From Brenneria izadpanahii (lineage in GTDB: Bacteria > Pseudomonadota > Gammaproteobacteria > Enterobacterales > Enterobacteriaceae), in the NCBI RefSeq assembly GCF_017569925.1, contig NZ_CP050854.1, positions 3,906,001 through 3,970,000 of the forward strand: a DNA stretch of 64,000 nt, read 5' to 3'. Every line of letters starts with the position of its first letter. The stretch's first letter is position 1. Shown here piece by piece: positions 32,578 through 43,216 of this stretch. Both the position numbers and the translations under genes were made by a program. The notes beneath the pieces were generated by a model, which ran no database searches, was not told the DNA's origin, and worked only from the letters and a program-made list of their open reading frames with translations.

Positions 32578-33159
32578 ATGAATTTTCTTGCTCACCTCCA
32601 CCTGGCCACGCTGGCTGACAGTTCGCTGTTAGGCAATCTGATGGCTGACTTTGTCCGCGGCAATCCTCAGGAAAACTATTCTGATGACGTCGTCGCGGGT
32701 ATCCGTTTACATCGCCGGGTTGACTCTCTGACCGACAGCCTGCCGGAAGTGAAACAGGCCCGCCAGTATTTCAGCGCTGATTACCGCCGCGTCGCGCCCA
32801 TTACGCTTGATGTGCTGTGGGACCATTTTCTGGCCCGCCACTGGCGGCGGTTGGAGCCGCAGATATCGCTGCCAGCGTTCGTCAGCCAGGCGCAAGCGCA
32901 AATCACGCCGCATCTGGCGCAGACGCCCGATCGTTTTCAAAATCTGAATAGCTACTTATGGCCGGAACGCTGGCTGGAACGTTACGCCGAATTGCCGTTC
33001 ATCGCCGATGTGTTGCATAGAATGTCGATTCGCCGTCCCAGACTGGCGGCGCTTTCCGGCTCATTTGGCGATATTGAACGGAGCTATCCTCAATTTGAAA
33101 CACTTTTCTGGCAGTTTTATCCAAGGATGATGAACCTGGCGAAAGCGCGGCAGATTTGA
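32578..33159 (+). CDS. acpH: Acyl carrier protein phosphodiesterase
   Basis: The 193-residue protein starts [20 protein letters not shown], like E. coli AcpH, which has the same length. AcpH belongs to the HD-like hydrolases and removes 4'-phosphopantetheine from holo-ACP. The His/Asp-rich segments [13 protein letters not shown] and [13 protein letters not shown] are conserved. An upstream ATG (32527) lacks family support. It is divergent from queA across about 114 bases. Confidence 0.93.
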   Translation: MNFLAHLHLATLADSSLLGNLMADFVRGNPQENYSDDVVAGIRLHRRVDSLTDSLPEVKQARQYFSADYRRVAPITLDVLWDHFLARHWRRLEPQISLPAFVSQAQAQITPHLAQTPDRFQNLNSYLWPERWLERYAELPFIADVLHRMSIRRPRLAALSGSFGDIERSYPQFETLFWQFYPRMMNLAKARQI

Positions 33160-33187
33160 ATCCGGGAACGATGGACACAAGGCCATG

Positions 33188-33224
33188 ATATAAATCATCT
33201 ATTAGATTGATAGATGAAAGCTAT
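33188..33224 (+). promoter_or_regulatory. Putative OxyR tetramer-binding site upstream of the peroxiredoxin
   Basis: ATATAAATCATCTAT and ATAGATGAAAGCTAT are two 15-base elements separated by exactly 7 bases, as in the known OxyR motif ATAGntnnnanCTAT-N7-ATAGntnnnanCTAT. The second element matches every fixed position; the first has two mismatches. A -10-like TATACT lies at 33270-33275 with a poor -35, fitting an activator-dependent promoter. Confidence 0.7.
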
Positions 33225-33328
33225 CTCATTGATTGGTCTCTTCGCCTGTCTTCCCTCCGGTAAAGTCCATATACTTATTAATGTTATTTACATTAATCCA
33301 TCATTAATAATAAATCACAGGAGTAATT

Positions 33329-33931
33329 ATGGTCCTGGTAACGCGTCAAGCCCCTGACTTCACTGCCGCAGCCGTTCTCGGCAGTGGCGAAATCGTTGAA
33401 AACTTCAACCTGAAAAAACACATCAGCGGTAAATCGGCCGTGATTTTCTTTTGGCCGATGGACTTCACCTTTGTCTGTCCGTCGGAATTGATCGCATTCG
33501 ATCACCGTTACGCCGAATTCCAACAGCGCGGCGTTGAAGTGGTCGGGGTTTCTTTCGACTCCGAGTTCGTTCATAACGCATGGCGTAACACGCCGGTCGA
33601 TAAAGGCGGCATCGGCGAAGTGAAATACGCCATGGTCGCCGACGTTAAGCGCGAGATCCAAAAAGCTTACGGTATCGAACACCCGGATGCCGGCGTTGCG
33701 CTACGCGGATCCTTCCTGATCGACAAAGAAGGCATCGTCCGCCATCAGGTGGTAAACGATCTGCCTTTGGGCCGCAACATTGATGAAATGCTGCGTATGG
33801 TCGACGCGCTGCAGTTCCATGAAGAGCACGGCGAAGTTTGTCCCGCCCAGTGGGAAAAAGGCAAAGCCGGTATGGGCGCCTCTCCGGACGGCGTTGCGAA
33901 ATACCTGTCTGAAAACGCCGACAAACTGTAA
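33329..33931 (+). CDS. Typical 2-Cys peroxiredoxin (AhpC/TsaA family)
   Basis: The 200-residue cytoplasmic enzyme reduces hydrogen peroxide and organic peroxides. The peroxidatic Cys50 is in MDFTFVCPSEL and the resolving Cys171 in HGEVCPAQW. GGIG (93-96) and a C-terminal YL stand near where sensitive peroxiredoxins have GGLG and YF. No ahpF-like reductase gene lies beside it, so thioredoxin is a likely reductant (inference). The putative OxyR site upstream suggests peroxide induction. The start is preceded by CACAGGAG. Confidence 0.92.
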   Translation: MVLVTRQAPDFTAAAVLGSGEIVENFNLKKHISGKSAVIFFWPMDFTFVCPSELIAFDHRYAEFQQRGVEVVGVSFDSEFVHNAWRNTPVDKGGIGEVKYAMVADVKREIQKAYGIEHPDAGVALRGSFLIDKEGIVRHQVVNDLPLGRNIDEMLRMVDALQFHEEHGEVCPAQWEKGKAGMGASPDGVAKYLSENADKL

Positions 33932-33953
33932 TCGCCCCGCACGTCATTCCGCC

Positions 33954-33990
33954 GAAGCCAGTTGCCCGCAGCAGCTGGCTTCTTTGCTTT
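33954..33990 (+). terminator. Terminator after the peroxiredoxin gene
   Basis: GAAGCCAG and CTGGCTTC pair across TTGCCCGCAGCAG, followed by TTTGCTTT. Confidence 0.7.
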
Positions 33991-34162
33991 CCGACAACGT
34001 TCTTACCGCCCCGTTAAGTCAACCCGTAGCGCAACCCCGGCTATTTCCGTCTTGACCCGCGTCGTCAAAACAAAAAGTTGACTGAGTGCGCCAAATCCTT
34101 AGCCTTAAACGTCACCTATCGTTAATACCTGGCCGGTTTGCTGGCATATCAAAGAGGGACGC

Positions 34163-35428
34163 ATGCAACAAAATCTTGCTCTGTGGCTGGAAAACGCGGG
34201 AATGCAACACACCGGCATCATTGCGCTACTGATTGTTCTGGGGCTGATATTGCTGATTTCAGCCGTCATTCATCTGATTCTCCATCAGGTGGTGCTAAAA
34301 AGGATGGTATTGCGTTCGTCAAACCAAACGAACAGTGCCGACGTCCCTGGTTGGAAGCAGGCTTTAACGCAGCATAACCTGTTTAATCGCCTGGCCTTTC
34401 TTTTCCAGGGCATCATTCTCAATATTCAGGTGGTACTGTGGCTGCCGTCCCAAAGTGAAACCCGTGAAGCGCTGGTGATCTGTTCTCAGGTCTGGATCAT
34501 GATTTTCGCTTTGCTGGTGCTGTTTTCGCTGCTTGATATCCTGCTGACCGTTTCCGCGCGTTCAAAAGTCGCCACCCAGTTGCCGCTACGTGGGATCTTT
34601 CAAAGCCTGAAGCTGATCGCCACCATCGTGATCGGCATTATGGTGGTGTCGCTGCTGATCGGAAAATCGCCGTTGATTCTGATCAGCGGTCTGGGGGCGA
34701 TGACCGCCGTCCTGATGCTGGTGTTTAAAGATCCGATTATGGGGCTGGTGGCGGGAATTCAGCTCTCGGCCAACAATATGCTGTTGCTGGGAGACTGGCT
34801 GGAAATGCCGAAATACGGCGCGGATGGCGCGGTAATCGATATCGGCTTGACCACGGTTAAGGTCAAAAACTGGGACAATACCATCACCACCATCCCCACT
34901 TACGCCCTGATATCGGACTCATTCAAAAACTGGCGCGCCATGTCGGAATCGGGCGGTCGCCGCATCAAGCGCAGCGTCAATATCGATACCACCAGCGTGC
35001 ATTTTATGACCGAAGACGAACAGCAGCGGCTGCTACGCAGCAGACTGCTCTCGCCGTATATCGCCCACAAGACCAGTGAATTGCAACAACATAATGCGCA
35101 GGCCGACCTCTCCTCGCCGCTCAACGGACGCCGGCTGACCAATCTGGGGACGTTCCGCGCCTATCTTCAGGCTTATCTGCAAGCGCATCCGGGGATTCAT
35201 AACGGCATGACGTTGATGGTGCGCCAGTTGGCGCCGACGCCGGAAGGCTTACCGCTGGAAATTTACGCCTTCACCAATACCACTGCCTGGGTGGAATATG
35301 AAAGCATACAGGCGGACATCTTCGACCATATCTTCGCCGTGATGCCGGAGTTTGATTTGCGAGTGCATCAGACGCCGACCGGTTATGATATGCAGGCGCT
35401 GGCTCGGCAGGCGGTTGCAACCCGTTAA
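34163..35428 (+). CDS. ybdG: MscS-family mechanosensitive channel, YbdG type
   Basis: The 421-residue inner-membrane protein (E. coli YbdG about 415) has five N-terminal helices, a pore helix region [20 protein letters not shown] and the MscS beta domain [20 protein letters not shown]. YbdG contributes a miniconductance activity and helps survival of osmotic downshock. The conserved [20 protein letters not shown] and C-terminal [14 protein letters not shown] are visible. It stands alone between the peroxiredoxin and proY, facing the latter. Confidence 0.92.
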   Translation: MQQNLALWLENAGMQHTGIIALLIVLGLILLISAVIHLILHQVVLKRMVLRSSNQTNSADVPGWKQALTQHNLFNRLAFLFQGIILNIQVVLWLPSQSETREALVICSQVWIMIFALLVLFSLLDILLTVSARSKVATQLPLRGIFQSLKLIATIVIGIMVVSLLIGKSPLILISGLGAMTAVLMLVFKDPIMGLVAGIQLSANNMLLLGDWLEMPKYGADGAVIDIGLTTVKVKNWDNTITTIPTYALISDSFKNWRAMSESGGRRIKRSVNIDTTSVHFMTEDEQQRLLRSRLLSPYIAHKTSELQQHNAQADLSSPLNGRRLTNLGTFRAYLQAYLQAHPGIHNGMTLMVRQLAPTPEGLPLEIYAFTNTTAWVEYESIQADIFDHIFAVMPEFDLRVHQTPTGYDMQALARQAVATR

Positions 35429-35448
35429 CTCACGCCGGCGCAAAGTAA

Positions 35449-35475
35449 AACGGGGATGAAGCCTTCATCCCCGTA
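35449..35475. terminator. Bidirectional terminator between ybdG and proY
   Basis: CGGGGATGAAG and CTTCATCCCCG form a perfect 11-base stem between two convergent stops, with AAAA before it and TA-rich sequence on the other side. Confidence 0.75.
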
Positions 35476-35495
35476 TGCTCGCCCGCTTGTTCAAC

Positions 35496-36857
35496 CTAGC
35501 GCCGCTGATATCTCTGCTTGATCACAAAACCCGCCAGCAGCAATACAATCCAGACAATGCCGACATAAAGCGACACGCGGGTGTCGGGGAAATAACCAAT
35601 CAAGCCAATAATAAAAAACAGGAAAACGATAGCGAACATCGACGTCGCCACGCCGCCCCGCAACGGGAACGCCAGCGCTTTCACCTGATCCCGGTTCAAG
35701 CCGCGTCGAAAAGCGATCTGGGAACACAGGATCATGATCCAAACCCAAACGGTGGCGAAGGTTGCCAGAGAGGCGATAACCAGAAATACTTTACCCGGCA
35801 TGATGTAGTTCAGATATACCGCTATCAGCAAAGCCAGCATCATTACCACCACCGTTACCCACGGTATCCCGCGTTTAGAAACCTGGGTAAAGACCTTTGG
35901 CGCATTGCCCTGCTCAGCCATACCGTGCAGCATGCGCCCGACGCCAAACACATCGCTGTTAATGGCGGATAGCGACGCGGTAATCACCACGAAATTCAGG
36001 ATACCGGCCGCGGCGGTGATCCCCAGATGCTGGAATGTCAGAACAAACGGACTCCCGTTGGTGCCAACCTGATTCCACGGGTAAATCGACATGATGACGA
36101 ACAGCGTGCCCACATAAAACACCAGAATACGCCAGGGAACGGAGTTAATCGCGCGCGGGATCGATTTTTTCGGATCCTGGGCTTCACCGGCGGTAATGCC
36201 GATAATCTCCACCCCGCCATAGGCGAACATCACCAACTGCAACGAGAGGATCATCCCCATCACGCCGTTGCTAAAGAATCCGCCGTTGGTCCATAAGTTA
36301 TGAATGCCGGTAGGTTCGCCTCCGTTGCCGATGCCCCAGACGATAATGCCTACCCCGGCCACTATCATTATGATAATGGTGGCGACTTTAAAGAAAGACA
36401 GCCAAAACTCCAGTTCGCCGAAAACTTTTACATTCATCAGGTTAATGGCCCCGATGATCAGCACCACGCTAAGAACCCACACCCAATGGGGAACCGCCGG
36501 AAACCATACCCCCATGTAAATACCGAACGCGGTTACATCGGCAATGGCGACAATCAGCATCTCAAAGCAGTAGGTCCAACCGGTAATATAACCGGCCAGC
36601 GGTCCAAGATAGTCGTGCGCATAGCGGGAAAAGGAGCTGGCCTGCGGGTTGTTCACCGACATTTCGCCCAGCGCCCGCATGATAATATAAGCGACGACGC
36701 CGCCGATCAGATAGGCCAGCAGGACGCTAGGCCCCGCCATCTGAATGGCGCTGGCCGAACCATAGAAAAGCCCGGTGCCGATCGCCGAGCCCAATGCGAT
36801 AAAACGGATATGCCGGGTACTTAACCCACGCTTGAGCTTAGTGGATTGTTGTTCCAT
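35496..36857 (-). CDS. proY: Proline-specific permease ProY (APC family)
   Basis: The 453-residue protein has 12 transmembrane helices of the amino acid-polyamine-organocation type. The N-terminal [20 protein letters not shown] is the family entry motif, and [19 protein letters not shown] is the conserved helix 6-7 region. It matches E. coli ProY closely along its length. Substrate assignment rests on this similarity. It lies downstream of brnQ on the same strand, as in E. coli, but a hairpin divides them. Confidence 0.92.
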   Translation of the reverse strand: MEQQSTKLKRGLSTRHIRFIALGSAIGTGLFYGSASAIQMAGPSVLLAYLIGGVVAYIIMRALGEMSVNNPQASSFSRYAHDYLGPLAGYITGWTYCFEMLIVAIADVTAFGIYMGVWFPAVPHWVWVLSVVLIIGAINLMNVKVFGELEFWLSFFKVATIIIMIVAGVGIIVWGIGNGGEPTGIHNLWTNGGFFSNGVMGMILSLQLVMFAYGGVEIIGITAGEAQDPKKSIPRAINSVPWRILVFYVGTLFVIMSIYPWNQVGTNGSPFVLTFQHLGITAAAGILNFVVITASLSAINSDVFGVGRMLHGMAEQGNAPKVFTQVSKRGIPWVTVVVMMLALLIAVYLNYIMPGKVFLVIASLATFATVWVWIMILCSQIAFRRGLNRDQVKALAFPLRGGVATSMFAIVFLFFIIGLIGYFPDTRVSLYVGIVWIVLLLAGFVIKQRYQRR

Positions 36858-36879
36858 AAATAAGCAGCCCTGTTGAAAA

Positions 36880-36910
36880 AAGAAAAACCACAGGCAACTG
36901 CCTGTGGTAT
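36880..36910 (-). terminator. Terminator after brnQ
   Basis: On the reverse strand ACCACAGGCA and TGCCTGTGGT form a stem closed by a very short loop and followed by TTTTTCTTTTTTC. It separates brnQ from proY. Confidence 0.8.
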
Positions 36911-36932
36911 ATGAAGCAAATTCACCGCGCGA

Positions 36933-38249
36933 TTAATGAACCGCGACTTTCTCACGGCCGCACAGCCGATCGTAGATAGCCGCCGCCAGTAAAATCAATA
37001 ATGAAGGCGGCAGCCAAGCCAAATCCTGTTCACCCAGCGGCATGTGCAGACTCCACTCCGGCAACAGCGACTTAAAGTTCGACGATTTTATTCCATCAAT
37101 AATGCCGAATAACAGGCTGATTAACATGACAGGTGCCACAATACGCGAGCTGTTATTCCACCAGTGGCGCGTAAAACTCAGTAAAACCAGCACGATACAA
37201 GGCGGATAGATGGCTGTCAGTACCGGAATCGACAGTTGAATCAGATGGCTTAAACCAAGGTTTGACACCACCATGGAGAAGCAGCCCAGCGCAAATACCA
37301 GCGAGCGGTAGGAGAACGGCAGATACTGAGAGAAAAACTCCGCGCAGGCGCAGGTCAGGCCGACCGCCGTTACCATACAGGCAATAAAAATCAGCAACGC
37401 CAAAAAACTGCTGCCCATAGCGCCAAAGGTATGCTGAACGTAAGCATGCAGAATTTCGGCGCCATTCTGGGCTTCCGGCGCTAAAACGCCGCTGACGGAG
37501 CCGAGCTGGAATAAACTCAGGTAGACCAGCATCAGGCCGACGCCGGCAATAAGACCGGCCCAGATGGTGTAACGCGTCAACAGCTTGGCGTTGTCAACGC
37601 CGCGCGAACGGGCCGCATTAACGATAACGATGCCGAACACCATCGCGCCCAACGTATCCATAGTGAGATAGCCATTCACAAAACCGTTGGAAAACGGCAC
37701 GCGTTGATAGGTTTCAATCGCCGGGAGAGGAGAACCAGCCGGCAGCAGTATCGCGGCAATCCCCAGTACCGCCAAGGCGGCGATTTTCAGCGGGGCCAGA
37801 ATGTGTCCGATGGTATCCAGCAAGCGCCCCGGATACAGCGAAATGCCGATGACAATCGCAAAATAGATCAGGCTATAAATCAATAACGGAGAAGCGCCGT
37901 TTCCTACCAGCGGCGCCAGTCCGACTTCAAACGATACCGTGGCGGTGCGCGGCGTGGCGAATAACGGACCAACAGCCAGATAACAGACCGTCGCCAATAC
38001 CACGCCCGCTTTTTTACCGATGGGGGAGCTTAATGCATCAATACCGCCGCCGGTACGCGCCAGCGCGATAATGGTGAGTACCGGCAATCCCACGGCAGTC
38101 AGTAAAAAGCCGGCGGCGGCCAGCCAGACGTGTTCGCCCGCCAGTAAGCCCACCATGGGCGGGAAAATAATGTTCCCCGCGCCGACGAACAAGGCGAAGG
38201 TCATAAAACCTAATGCCATGATATCTTTGGAAGTTAAACGATGACTCAT
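36933..38249 (-). CDS. brnQ: Branched-chain amino acid transport system II carrier protein
   Basis: The 438-residue protein is a sodium-coupled carrier for leucine, isoleucine and valine with 12 predicted helices. The family opening [20 protein letters not shown] and [20 protein letters not shown] follow at the N-terminus. The protein ends with a short cytoplasmic [11 protein letters not shown] tail. The start MSHRL is followed by SKDI as in E. coli. Confidence 0.95.
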   Translation of the reverse strand: MSHRLTSKDIMALGFMTFALFVGAGNIIFPPMVGLLAGEHVWLAAAGFLLTAVGLPVLTIIALARTGGGIDALSSPIGKKAGVVLATVCYLAVGPLFATPRTATVSFEVGLAPLVGNGASPLLIYSLIYFAIVIGISLYPGRLLDTIGHILAPLKIAALAVLGIAAILLPAGSPLPAIETYQRVPFSNGFVNGYLTMDTLGAMVFGIVIVNAARSRGVDNAKLLTRYTIWAGLIAGVGLMLVYLSLFQLGSVSGVLAPEAQNGAEILHAYVQHTFGAMGSSFLALLIFIACMVTAVGLTCACAEFFSQYLPFSYRSLVFALGCFSMVVSNLGLSHLIQLSIPVLTAIYPPCIVLVLLSFTRHWWNNSSRIVAPVMLISLLFGIIDGIKSSNFKSLLPEWSLHMPLGEQDLAWLPPSLLILLAAAIYDRLCGREKVAVH

Positions 38250-38695
38250 AATTATGTCGTGTTGCCTGTATCAATCGAAACGAAAAATAAGAAGAAAAAC
38301 TGCGCTGCCGACTGCCGCCGCCGATTAAAAAACGAACGGCATATGAACTTATAAGAATTATATTCTGTCGCACAGCCATATTGCGGGCTAAGTAAAACGT
38401 TTATAGCGATAGAAGACAACCCTTTCGCTAAAAAGCAGAGTTTTTGACTGTATTAATTGATGTATTTGGAATATACAATTAACAATACAGATTTACCCAA
38501 TACATGATTTGCGCATTTAATCGCACCACATTGCAATAAAAACAGCAATAAATGCCTAAAGCGCGCAAATTATAACCATATATTCATCTTATGGCAAAAA
38601 ATAAGGCGACGGCGCGCAACCCGCCGGCTTAATCGGCGTAGCGGTTGGATAGTCGGGTGATAGCCTAATGAGAATAAAAAACGGCTGAGAGAGAC
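38250..38695. other. Noncoding region between brnQ and the PstS-like gene
   Basis: This 446-base AT-rich stretch contains the brnQ promoter region (near 38250-38560) and the downstream flank of the phosphate-binding protein gene. I see no conserved hairpin, tRNA or credible reading frame. Confidence 0.4.
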
Positions 38696-39658
38696 TTAAC
38701 GCTGAAAAGGGGGAGCCGGCGTAGTCAGACCAAGCTGCTGGCGGGCCGCCCGGCGCGTCTCTTCCGGTAACGGTAAATAACCTTCCTGACTGACCAATGT
38801 CTGGCCGGCATGCGACAACACCCGATCCAAAAATGCGGACGTCAGCGCTTCCAGCGGTTGGCCCGGCGTTTTATTAACATAGATATACAGATAGCGGGTA
38901 TATGGATAACGTCCGTTACGTATATTCTCCATGGAAGGATACACATAATCCGTACCTTGAGATGCCAACGGCACCATTCTTACCCCACTGGTAATAAATC
39001 CAACGCTGGCATAGCCAATCGCCTCGGTCGAGGCCGAAACGGCCTGCACCACAGAGGCGGAACCAGGAAGCTCATTAACCTGGGGCAGAAAATCGCCGCC
39101 GCATAGCGCCCGCTGCTTAAAAAAGCCGTAGGTTCCCGAGGCAGAATTACGCCCATAACGCACCAGCGATCGCTTTTCCCAACTGCCGCCCAACCCCAGA
39201 TCGCGCCAGTTTTTTGCCGGCTGATGCCCGCCGCAGCGCCGGGTGATGGAAAAAATCGCATCCAACTGCGATAAATTCAGCCCCGGCAATGGATTATCTT
39301 GATTAACCATCACCACCAGCGCATCCATGGCGACCGGCACAGCCAGCGGCGGGTAGCCATAGCGTTGAACAAAAGCATCGATCTCGCTGGATTTCATGGC
39401 CCGGCTCATCGGCCCCAACTGTGCGGAGCCCGATGCCAGCGCAGTCGGCGCGGAAGAAGAGCCTGCAGCCTGAATCTGTATATTCACGCCGGGATAGCGC
39501 CGGCTGAAATCCGCCGCCCAACGCGACATCAGATTAGCCAGCGTATCCGATCCCGCGCTGGAGAGATTACCCGCCAACATTTGAGGTGGTTGCGCCATGC
39601 AGAAAAAACCGAGCAACGCTAAAATAGCGCCCGCGATTATATTAACGGCGGATTTCAT
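38696..39658 (-). CDS. PstS-like phosphate/phosphonate-type substrate-binding protein
   Basis: The 320-residue periplasmic protein has a signal peptide (first 22 or so residues, ending before QPPQML). The PBP-like domain shows the anion-binding SSAGSDTLANLMSRWAADF, AAGSSSAPTALASGSAQLG and, in the second half, RNSASGTYGFFKQ, all hallmarks of PstS relatives. No pstC, pstA or pstB lies beside it. It follows phoB-phoR by 21 bases, so it is probably in the same Pho-regulated transcript and could scavenge phosphate for, or signal through, a distant Pst permease; that is inference. Confidence 0.85.
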   Translation of the reverse strand: MKSAVNIIAGAILALLGFFCMAQPPQMLAGNLSSAGSDTLANLMSRWAADFSRRYPGVNIQIQAAGSSSAPTALASGSAQLGPMSRAMKSSEIDAFVQRYGYPPLAVPVAMDALVVMVNQDNPLPGLNLSQLDAIFSITRRCGGHQPAKNWRDLGLGGSWEKRSLVRYGRNSASGTYGFFKQRALCGGDFLPQVNELPGSASVVQAVSASTEAIGYASVGFITSGVRMVPLASQGTDYVYPSMENIRNGRYPYTRYLYIYVNKTPGQPLEALTSAFLDRVLSHAGQTLVSQEGYLPLPEETRRAARQQLGLTTPAPPFQR

Positions 39659-39679
39659 GAATAAAATTATCCGTCAGGC

Positions 39680-40996
39680 TTAGAGGTTCGCTGTATTCTC
39701 GGCCAGAGAGGCGGGCACAATCAACCTATTCGGCAGCGTAAACACAAAACGAGAGCCTAAACCGAACTCACTGATAACTTCCAAGCGGGAATCATGATGG
39801 GTCAGCGCATGTTTAACAATCGCCAGGCCTAACCCGCTGCCGCCGGTCTGCCGCGAGCGCGCTTTATCGACGCGATAAAATCGCTCCGTCAAACGCGGCA
39901 AATGCTCCGCCGCGATCCCCGGCCCGTTGTCGCTGACTTGAAACTGCGCGCCCTGAGGCGTTTTTTGCCAGCAAACCTCGATACGGGTGCCTGCCGGCGT
40001 ATGGTTAATAGCGTTGTAGACCAGATTGGAAACGGCGCTGCGCAGCTGTTCTTCGTTGCCGAAAACATGAAGGTTTTCATTCACGCGGAACACAATCTCA
40101 TGGCGATCCTGACTTAACGCCTGAGCCTCGCGCTGCAATACGCGCAACATCAGAGGCATGTCGACTTTCTCGCTGAGATCGATGGTAGCGGCGGCTTCAA
40201 TACGCGACAGGGTTAGCAGCTGTTTGACCAATCCGTCCATACGCCGCGTCTGCTCCTGCATGGTATTCAGAGCCTTACTGCGCAGAGAGTCGTCCAGCGC
40301 GTCATCCTGCATCATTTCCAAATATCCTTGCAATACGGTCAAAGGCGTACGCAGCTCATGGCTCACGTTGGCAAAGAAATTACGTCTGGCCCCTTCCAAC
40401 TGGTGCATCTGGGTAATGTCGCGCGCCACCATCAGCAACTGCCCCTCGGAATAAGGCATAATGCGGAATTCAACGTGGTGGGAGTTATTCAGTTGCAGCG
40501 TGAGAGGACGGCTGAAATCCCGCCCTTTCATATAGCTGGCGAATTCAGGATAGCGCAGCAAATTGAGAATATTTTGCCCGCTGTCTTCCGGCCAGCGGAA
40601 ATTGAGCAGATGCTGGGCCAGCCGGTTGCACCAGAAAATGGTGCCGTCTTCGGTGGTAATCACCACCGCATCCGGTAACGATTCGGCGCCGCTACGAAAA
40701 CGCTTAATCAATAATGCCAATTCGCGCCGCCGCCGGCGGTTGCGCAATTGCATTTGATAAAGGCCGTAGAACAGCGGTTCCCAGCTCCAGCGTCCGGGCG
40801 GCGGCGTCATACTGCGATCGACCCACAGCCAGTAGGAGAGTTTAAGCTGATTGTAAAAATGCCAGCAAAGCACAATCAAAACAGCGGCGAAAAGAAACCA
40901 GGGCAGATAACCAAATACCAGCCCCAGCAAAAGCGCGGGCAGACAAAAAAAAGCCAGCTCCAGCGCCAGCCTCTTCCATGATAGACGTTCTAGCAC
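39680..40996 (-). CDS. phoR: Phosphate regulon sensor histidine kinase PhoR
   Basis: The 438-residue kinase begins with two membrane helices, then a PAS domain (about 95-200) and HisKA plus HATPase domains. The phosphoaccepting His213 lies in [19 protein letters not shown], at the same number as in E. coli. I chose a GTG start (40996, [10 protein letters not shown]) with CGGAG upstream because it gives that alignment; an ATG 8 codons earlier is possible. N, G1 and G2 boxes ([28 protein letters not shown]) are intact. It follows phoB by 27 bases. Confidence 0.93.
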   Translation of the reverse strand: MLERLSWKRLALELAFFCLPALLLGLVFGYLPWFLFAAVLIVLCWHFYNQLKLSYWLWVDRSMTPPPGRWSWEPLFYGLYQMQLRNRRRRRELALLIKRFRSGAESLPDAVVITTEDGTIFWCNRLAQHLLNFRWPEDSGQNILNLLRYPEFASYMKGRDFSRPLTLQLNNSHHVEFRIMPYSEGQLLMVARDITQMHQLEGARRNFFANVSHELRTPLTVLQGYLEMMQDDALDDSLRSKALNTMQEQTRRMDGLVKQLLTLSRIEAAATIDLSEKVDMPLMLRVLQREAQALSQDRHEIVFRVNENLHVFGNEEQLRSAVSNLVYNAINHTPAGTRIEVCWQKTPQGAQFQVSDNGPGIAAEHLPRLTERFYRVDKARSRQTGGSGLGLAIVKHALTHHDSRLEVISEFGLGSRFVFTLPNRLIVPASLAENTANL

Positions 40997-41023
40997 GTTG
41001 ATGTTTCTCCGGTACGACAACCT

Positions 41024-41713
41024 TCAATAGCGCGTTGAAAAACGGTACCCCGTTCCTCGAACGGTTTGCACCATTTTATCATGGCCGCTGGTTTCCAGCG
41101 CTTTACGCAGCCGGCGGATATGAACATCAACAGTGCGATCTTCAACATAAACGTTAGTGCCCCAAACGTGATTGAGCAACTGTTCACGACTGTAAACCCG
41201 TTCGGGGTGAGTCATAAAGAAGTGCAGCAGCTTAAACTCCGTTGGCCCCATGTCCAGCGCGAGTTCTTCCGTCGTTACCCGGTGAGAGGAGGGATCCAGA
41301 CTCAAGCCGCGCATTTCAATCACCTCTTCAACGGCCATTGGCGAAATGCGGCGCATGACCGCTTTAATGCGCGCCACCAACTCTTTGGGAGAAAAAGGTT
41401 TGGTAATGTAATCATCCGCGCCGACTTCCAGCCCGCGCACCCGGTCTTCTTCTTCGCCCCGGGCGGTTAGCATCATGACGGGTATGTCACGAGTCAGCGC
41501 TTCACGTTTCATATGCTTGATGAATTGCAACCCCGATCCGCCCGGCAGCATCCAGTCCAGCAATACCAGCTCAGGAAAAGGTTCTGACAGTTGCATTACC
41601 GCGCTGTCATAATCTTCAGCTTCGACGGGCTGATAACCATTCTGCTCCAGTACAAAACATACCATTTCACGAATCGGTGCTTCATCTTCCACGACCAATA
41701 TGCGTCTTGCCAT
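41024..41713 (-). CDS. phoB: Phosphate regulon response regulator PhoB
   Basis: The 229-residue regulator has a receiver domain with phosphoacceptor Asp53 in [13 protein letters not shown], Lys in the [16 protein letters not shown] region and a winged-helix effector domain (from about residue 130) ending in [20 protein letters not shown]. When phosphorylated by PhoR it binds pho boxes to activate phosphate-acquisition genes. A pho box lies just upstream of it, so autoregulation is likely. It is divergent from sbcD. Confidence 0.97.
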   Translation of the reverse strand: MARRILVVEDEAPIREMVCFVLEQNGYQPVEAEDYDSAVMQLSEPFPELVLLDWMLPGGSGLQFIKHMKREALTRDIPVMMLTARGEEEDRVRGLEVGADDYITKPFSPKELVARIKAVMRRISPMAVEEVIEMRGLSLDPSSHRVTTEELALDMGPTEFKLLHFFMTHPERVYSREQLLNHVWGTNVYVEDRTVDVHIRRLRKALETSGHDKMVQTVRGTGYRFSTRY

Positions 41714-41763
41714 TGTTAATCCTGCCGTTAATCATCGTCGCTGTTAGCATGCGCTGTGCATTA

Positions 41764-41782
41764 TGCGTCAGTTTTGTGACAG
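41764..41782 (-). promoter_or_regulatory. Pho box upstream of phoB
   Basis: On the reverse strand CTGTCACAAAACTGACGCA has two CTGTCA/CTGACG heptamer-type repeats spaced as in the PhoB consensus, preceded by TTTCATAAAT, much as in the E. coli phoB promoter. The GCATAAT downstream may be the -10. Confidence 0.75.
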
Positions 41783-41989
41783 ATTTATGAAAAAAACGCC
41801 GGCGCATTTTTCCACGTCACGGAGTGACGACCCGAAAGGCGGCGGGCTCTCCAGCCCATCGCGAAAAAACGTTCCACCTTGCCGCATATTTTCGAACCGC
41901 TTTCCAAACTTATGTTTTCGCAACGACAGCGCGCTCACAGGCCGTTTATAATCAGAGACATTGCGATTACACGCCGTTCAGGGAGTTCC

Positions 41990-43216
41990 ATGCGTATTAT
42001 TCACACCGCCGACTGGCATCTAGGGCAATATTTCTATACCAAGAGCCGCGCGGCCGAACATCAAGCGTTTCTGCACTGGCTCATTGCTCAGGTCGAACAA
42101 CATCAGGTGGATGCAGTAATAGTAGCAGGCGATATCTTTGATAACGGTTCTCCGCCAAGTTATGCGCGGGAAATGTATTACCGTTTTGTTGTCGATTTAC
42201 AGCGTAAAGGCTGTCAGTTAGTCATATTAGCGGGCAACCATGATTCCGTCGCCACCCTGAATGAATCACGGGAATTGCTGGCCCGTCTGAACACGCAGGT
42301 CGTTGCCAGCACTGACGGCGATATCGAAAAACAGACGCTTGTGCTGAAAAACCGCCAGGGGCAGCCCGGCGCCGTGCTTTGCGCGATCCCCTTTCTACGT
42401 CCGCGCGATCTGATCGTCAGCCAGGCCGGGCAATCCGGCGACGAAAAACAACAGGCATTGCAGGACGCCATCACCGAGCATTACCGGCAGTGCTACCAGT
42501 TGGCCTGCCAGACGCGCGAAAGATTGGGGCTGCCGTTGCCCATCATCGCCACCGGCCACCTGACGACCATCGGCGTCACCGCCTCCGAGTCGGTGCGCGA
42601 TATCTACATCGGTACGCTGGATGCCTTCCCGGCCCAGGCGTTTCCGCCGGCGGACTATATTGCCCTCGGACATATTCACCGTCCGCAACGCGTGACGAAA
42701 AGCGAACATATTCGTTACAGCGGTTCCCCTATTCCGCTCAGTTTTGATGAACTGGGCAGTGAAAAATCCGTTTGTCTGGTCAGCTTCGAACCAGATACCC
42801 CGCCAGCGATAGAGACGCTTGCGATCCCGATGACGCAGCCAATGCGGCTCATCAAAGGCAATCTGGCCGACATTGAGCGCCAACTCTCCGCCTTCAATGA
42901 TTATCAGGGCGAAAAAACGGTGTGGCTGGATATCGAAATCAGCACCCAGGATTATCTGAACGATATGCAAAAGCGCATTCAGGCGCTGACCGAGGATTTA
43001 CCCGTTGAAGTGCTGCTGCTACGCCGCGCCCGCGAACAGCACATGCAGGCGATTGTGCGGCAGGAAAAGGAAACGCTGAATGAACTGACGGTACATGACG
43101 TTTTTGAACGGCGGCTGGCGGCGGCCGGCGACCTGGAGGAAAATCGTCGGCAGCGCGTGCGCGCGTTGTTCGATCAGGTTATTGAAGAATTGGAACAGGA
43201 TAAGCGCGCCGAATGA
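41990..43216 (+). CDS. sbcD: Nuclease SbcCD subunit D (Mre11 homologue)
   Basis: The 408-residue phosphoesterase begins [20 protein letters not shown], with metal ligands Asp8 and His10, followed by [26 protein letters not shown] and ALGHIHRPQ. SbcCD is an ATP-dependent nuclease that cleaves DNA hairpins and blocked ends. Upstream ATGs have no family support; this one has CAGGGAG ahead. It overlaps sbcC by four bases (ATGA). Confidence 0.96.
   Translation: MRIIHTADWHLGQYFYTKSRAAEHQAFLHWLIAQVEQHQVDAVIVAGDIFDNGSPPSYAREMYYRFVVDLQRKGCQLVILAGNHDSVATLNESRELLARLNTQVVASTDGDIEKQTLVLKNRQGQPGAVLCAIPFLRPRDLIVSQAGQSGDEKQQALQDAITEHYRQCYQLACQTRERLGLPLPIIATGHLTTIGVTASESVRDIYIGTLDAFPAQAFPPADYIALGHIHRPQRVTKSEHIRYSGSPIPLSFDELGSEKSVCLVSFEPDTPPAIETLAIPMTQPMRLIKGNLADIERQLSAFNDYQGEKTVWLDIEISTQDYLNDMQKRIQALTEDLPVEVLLLRRAREQHMQAIVRQEKETLNELTVHDVFERRLAAAGDLEENRRQRVRALFDQVIEELEQDKRAE

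Noticed and set aside
41879..41989. N-terminal extension of sbcD
   Set aside because: The 37 extra codons do not match any SbcD; the ATG at 41990 gives the metal-binding start [10 protein letters not shown].
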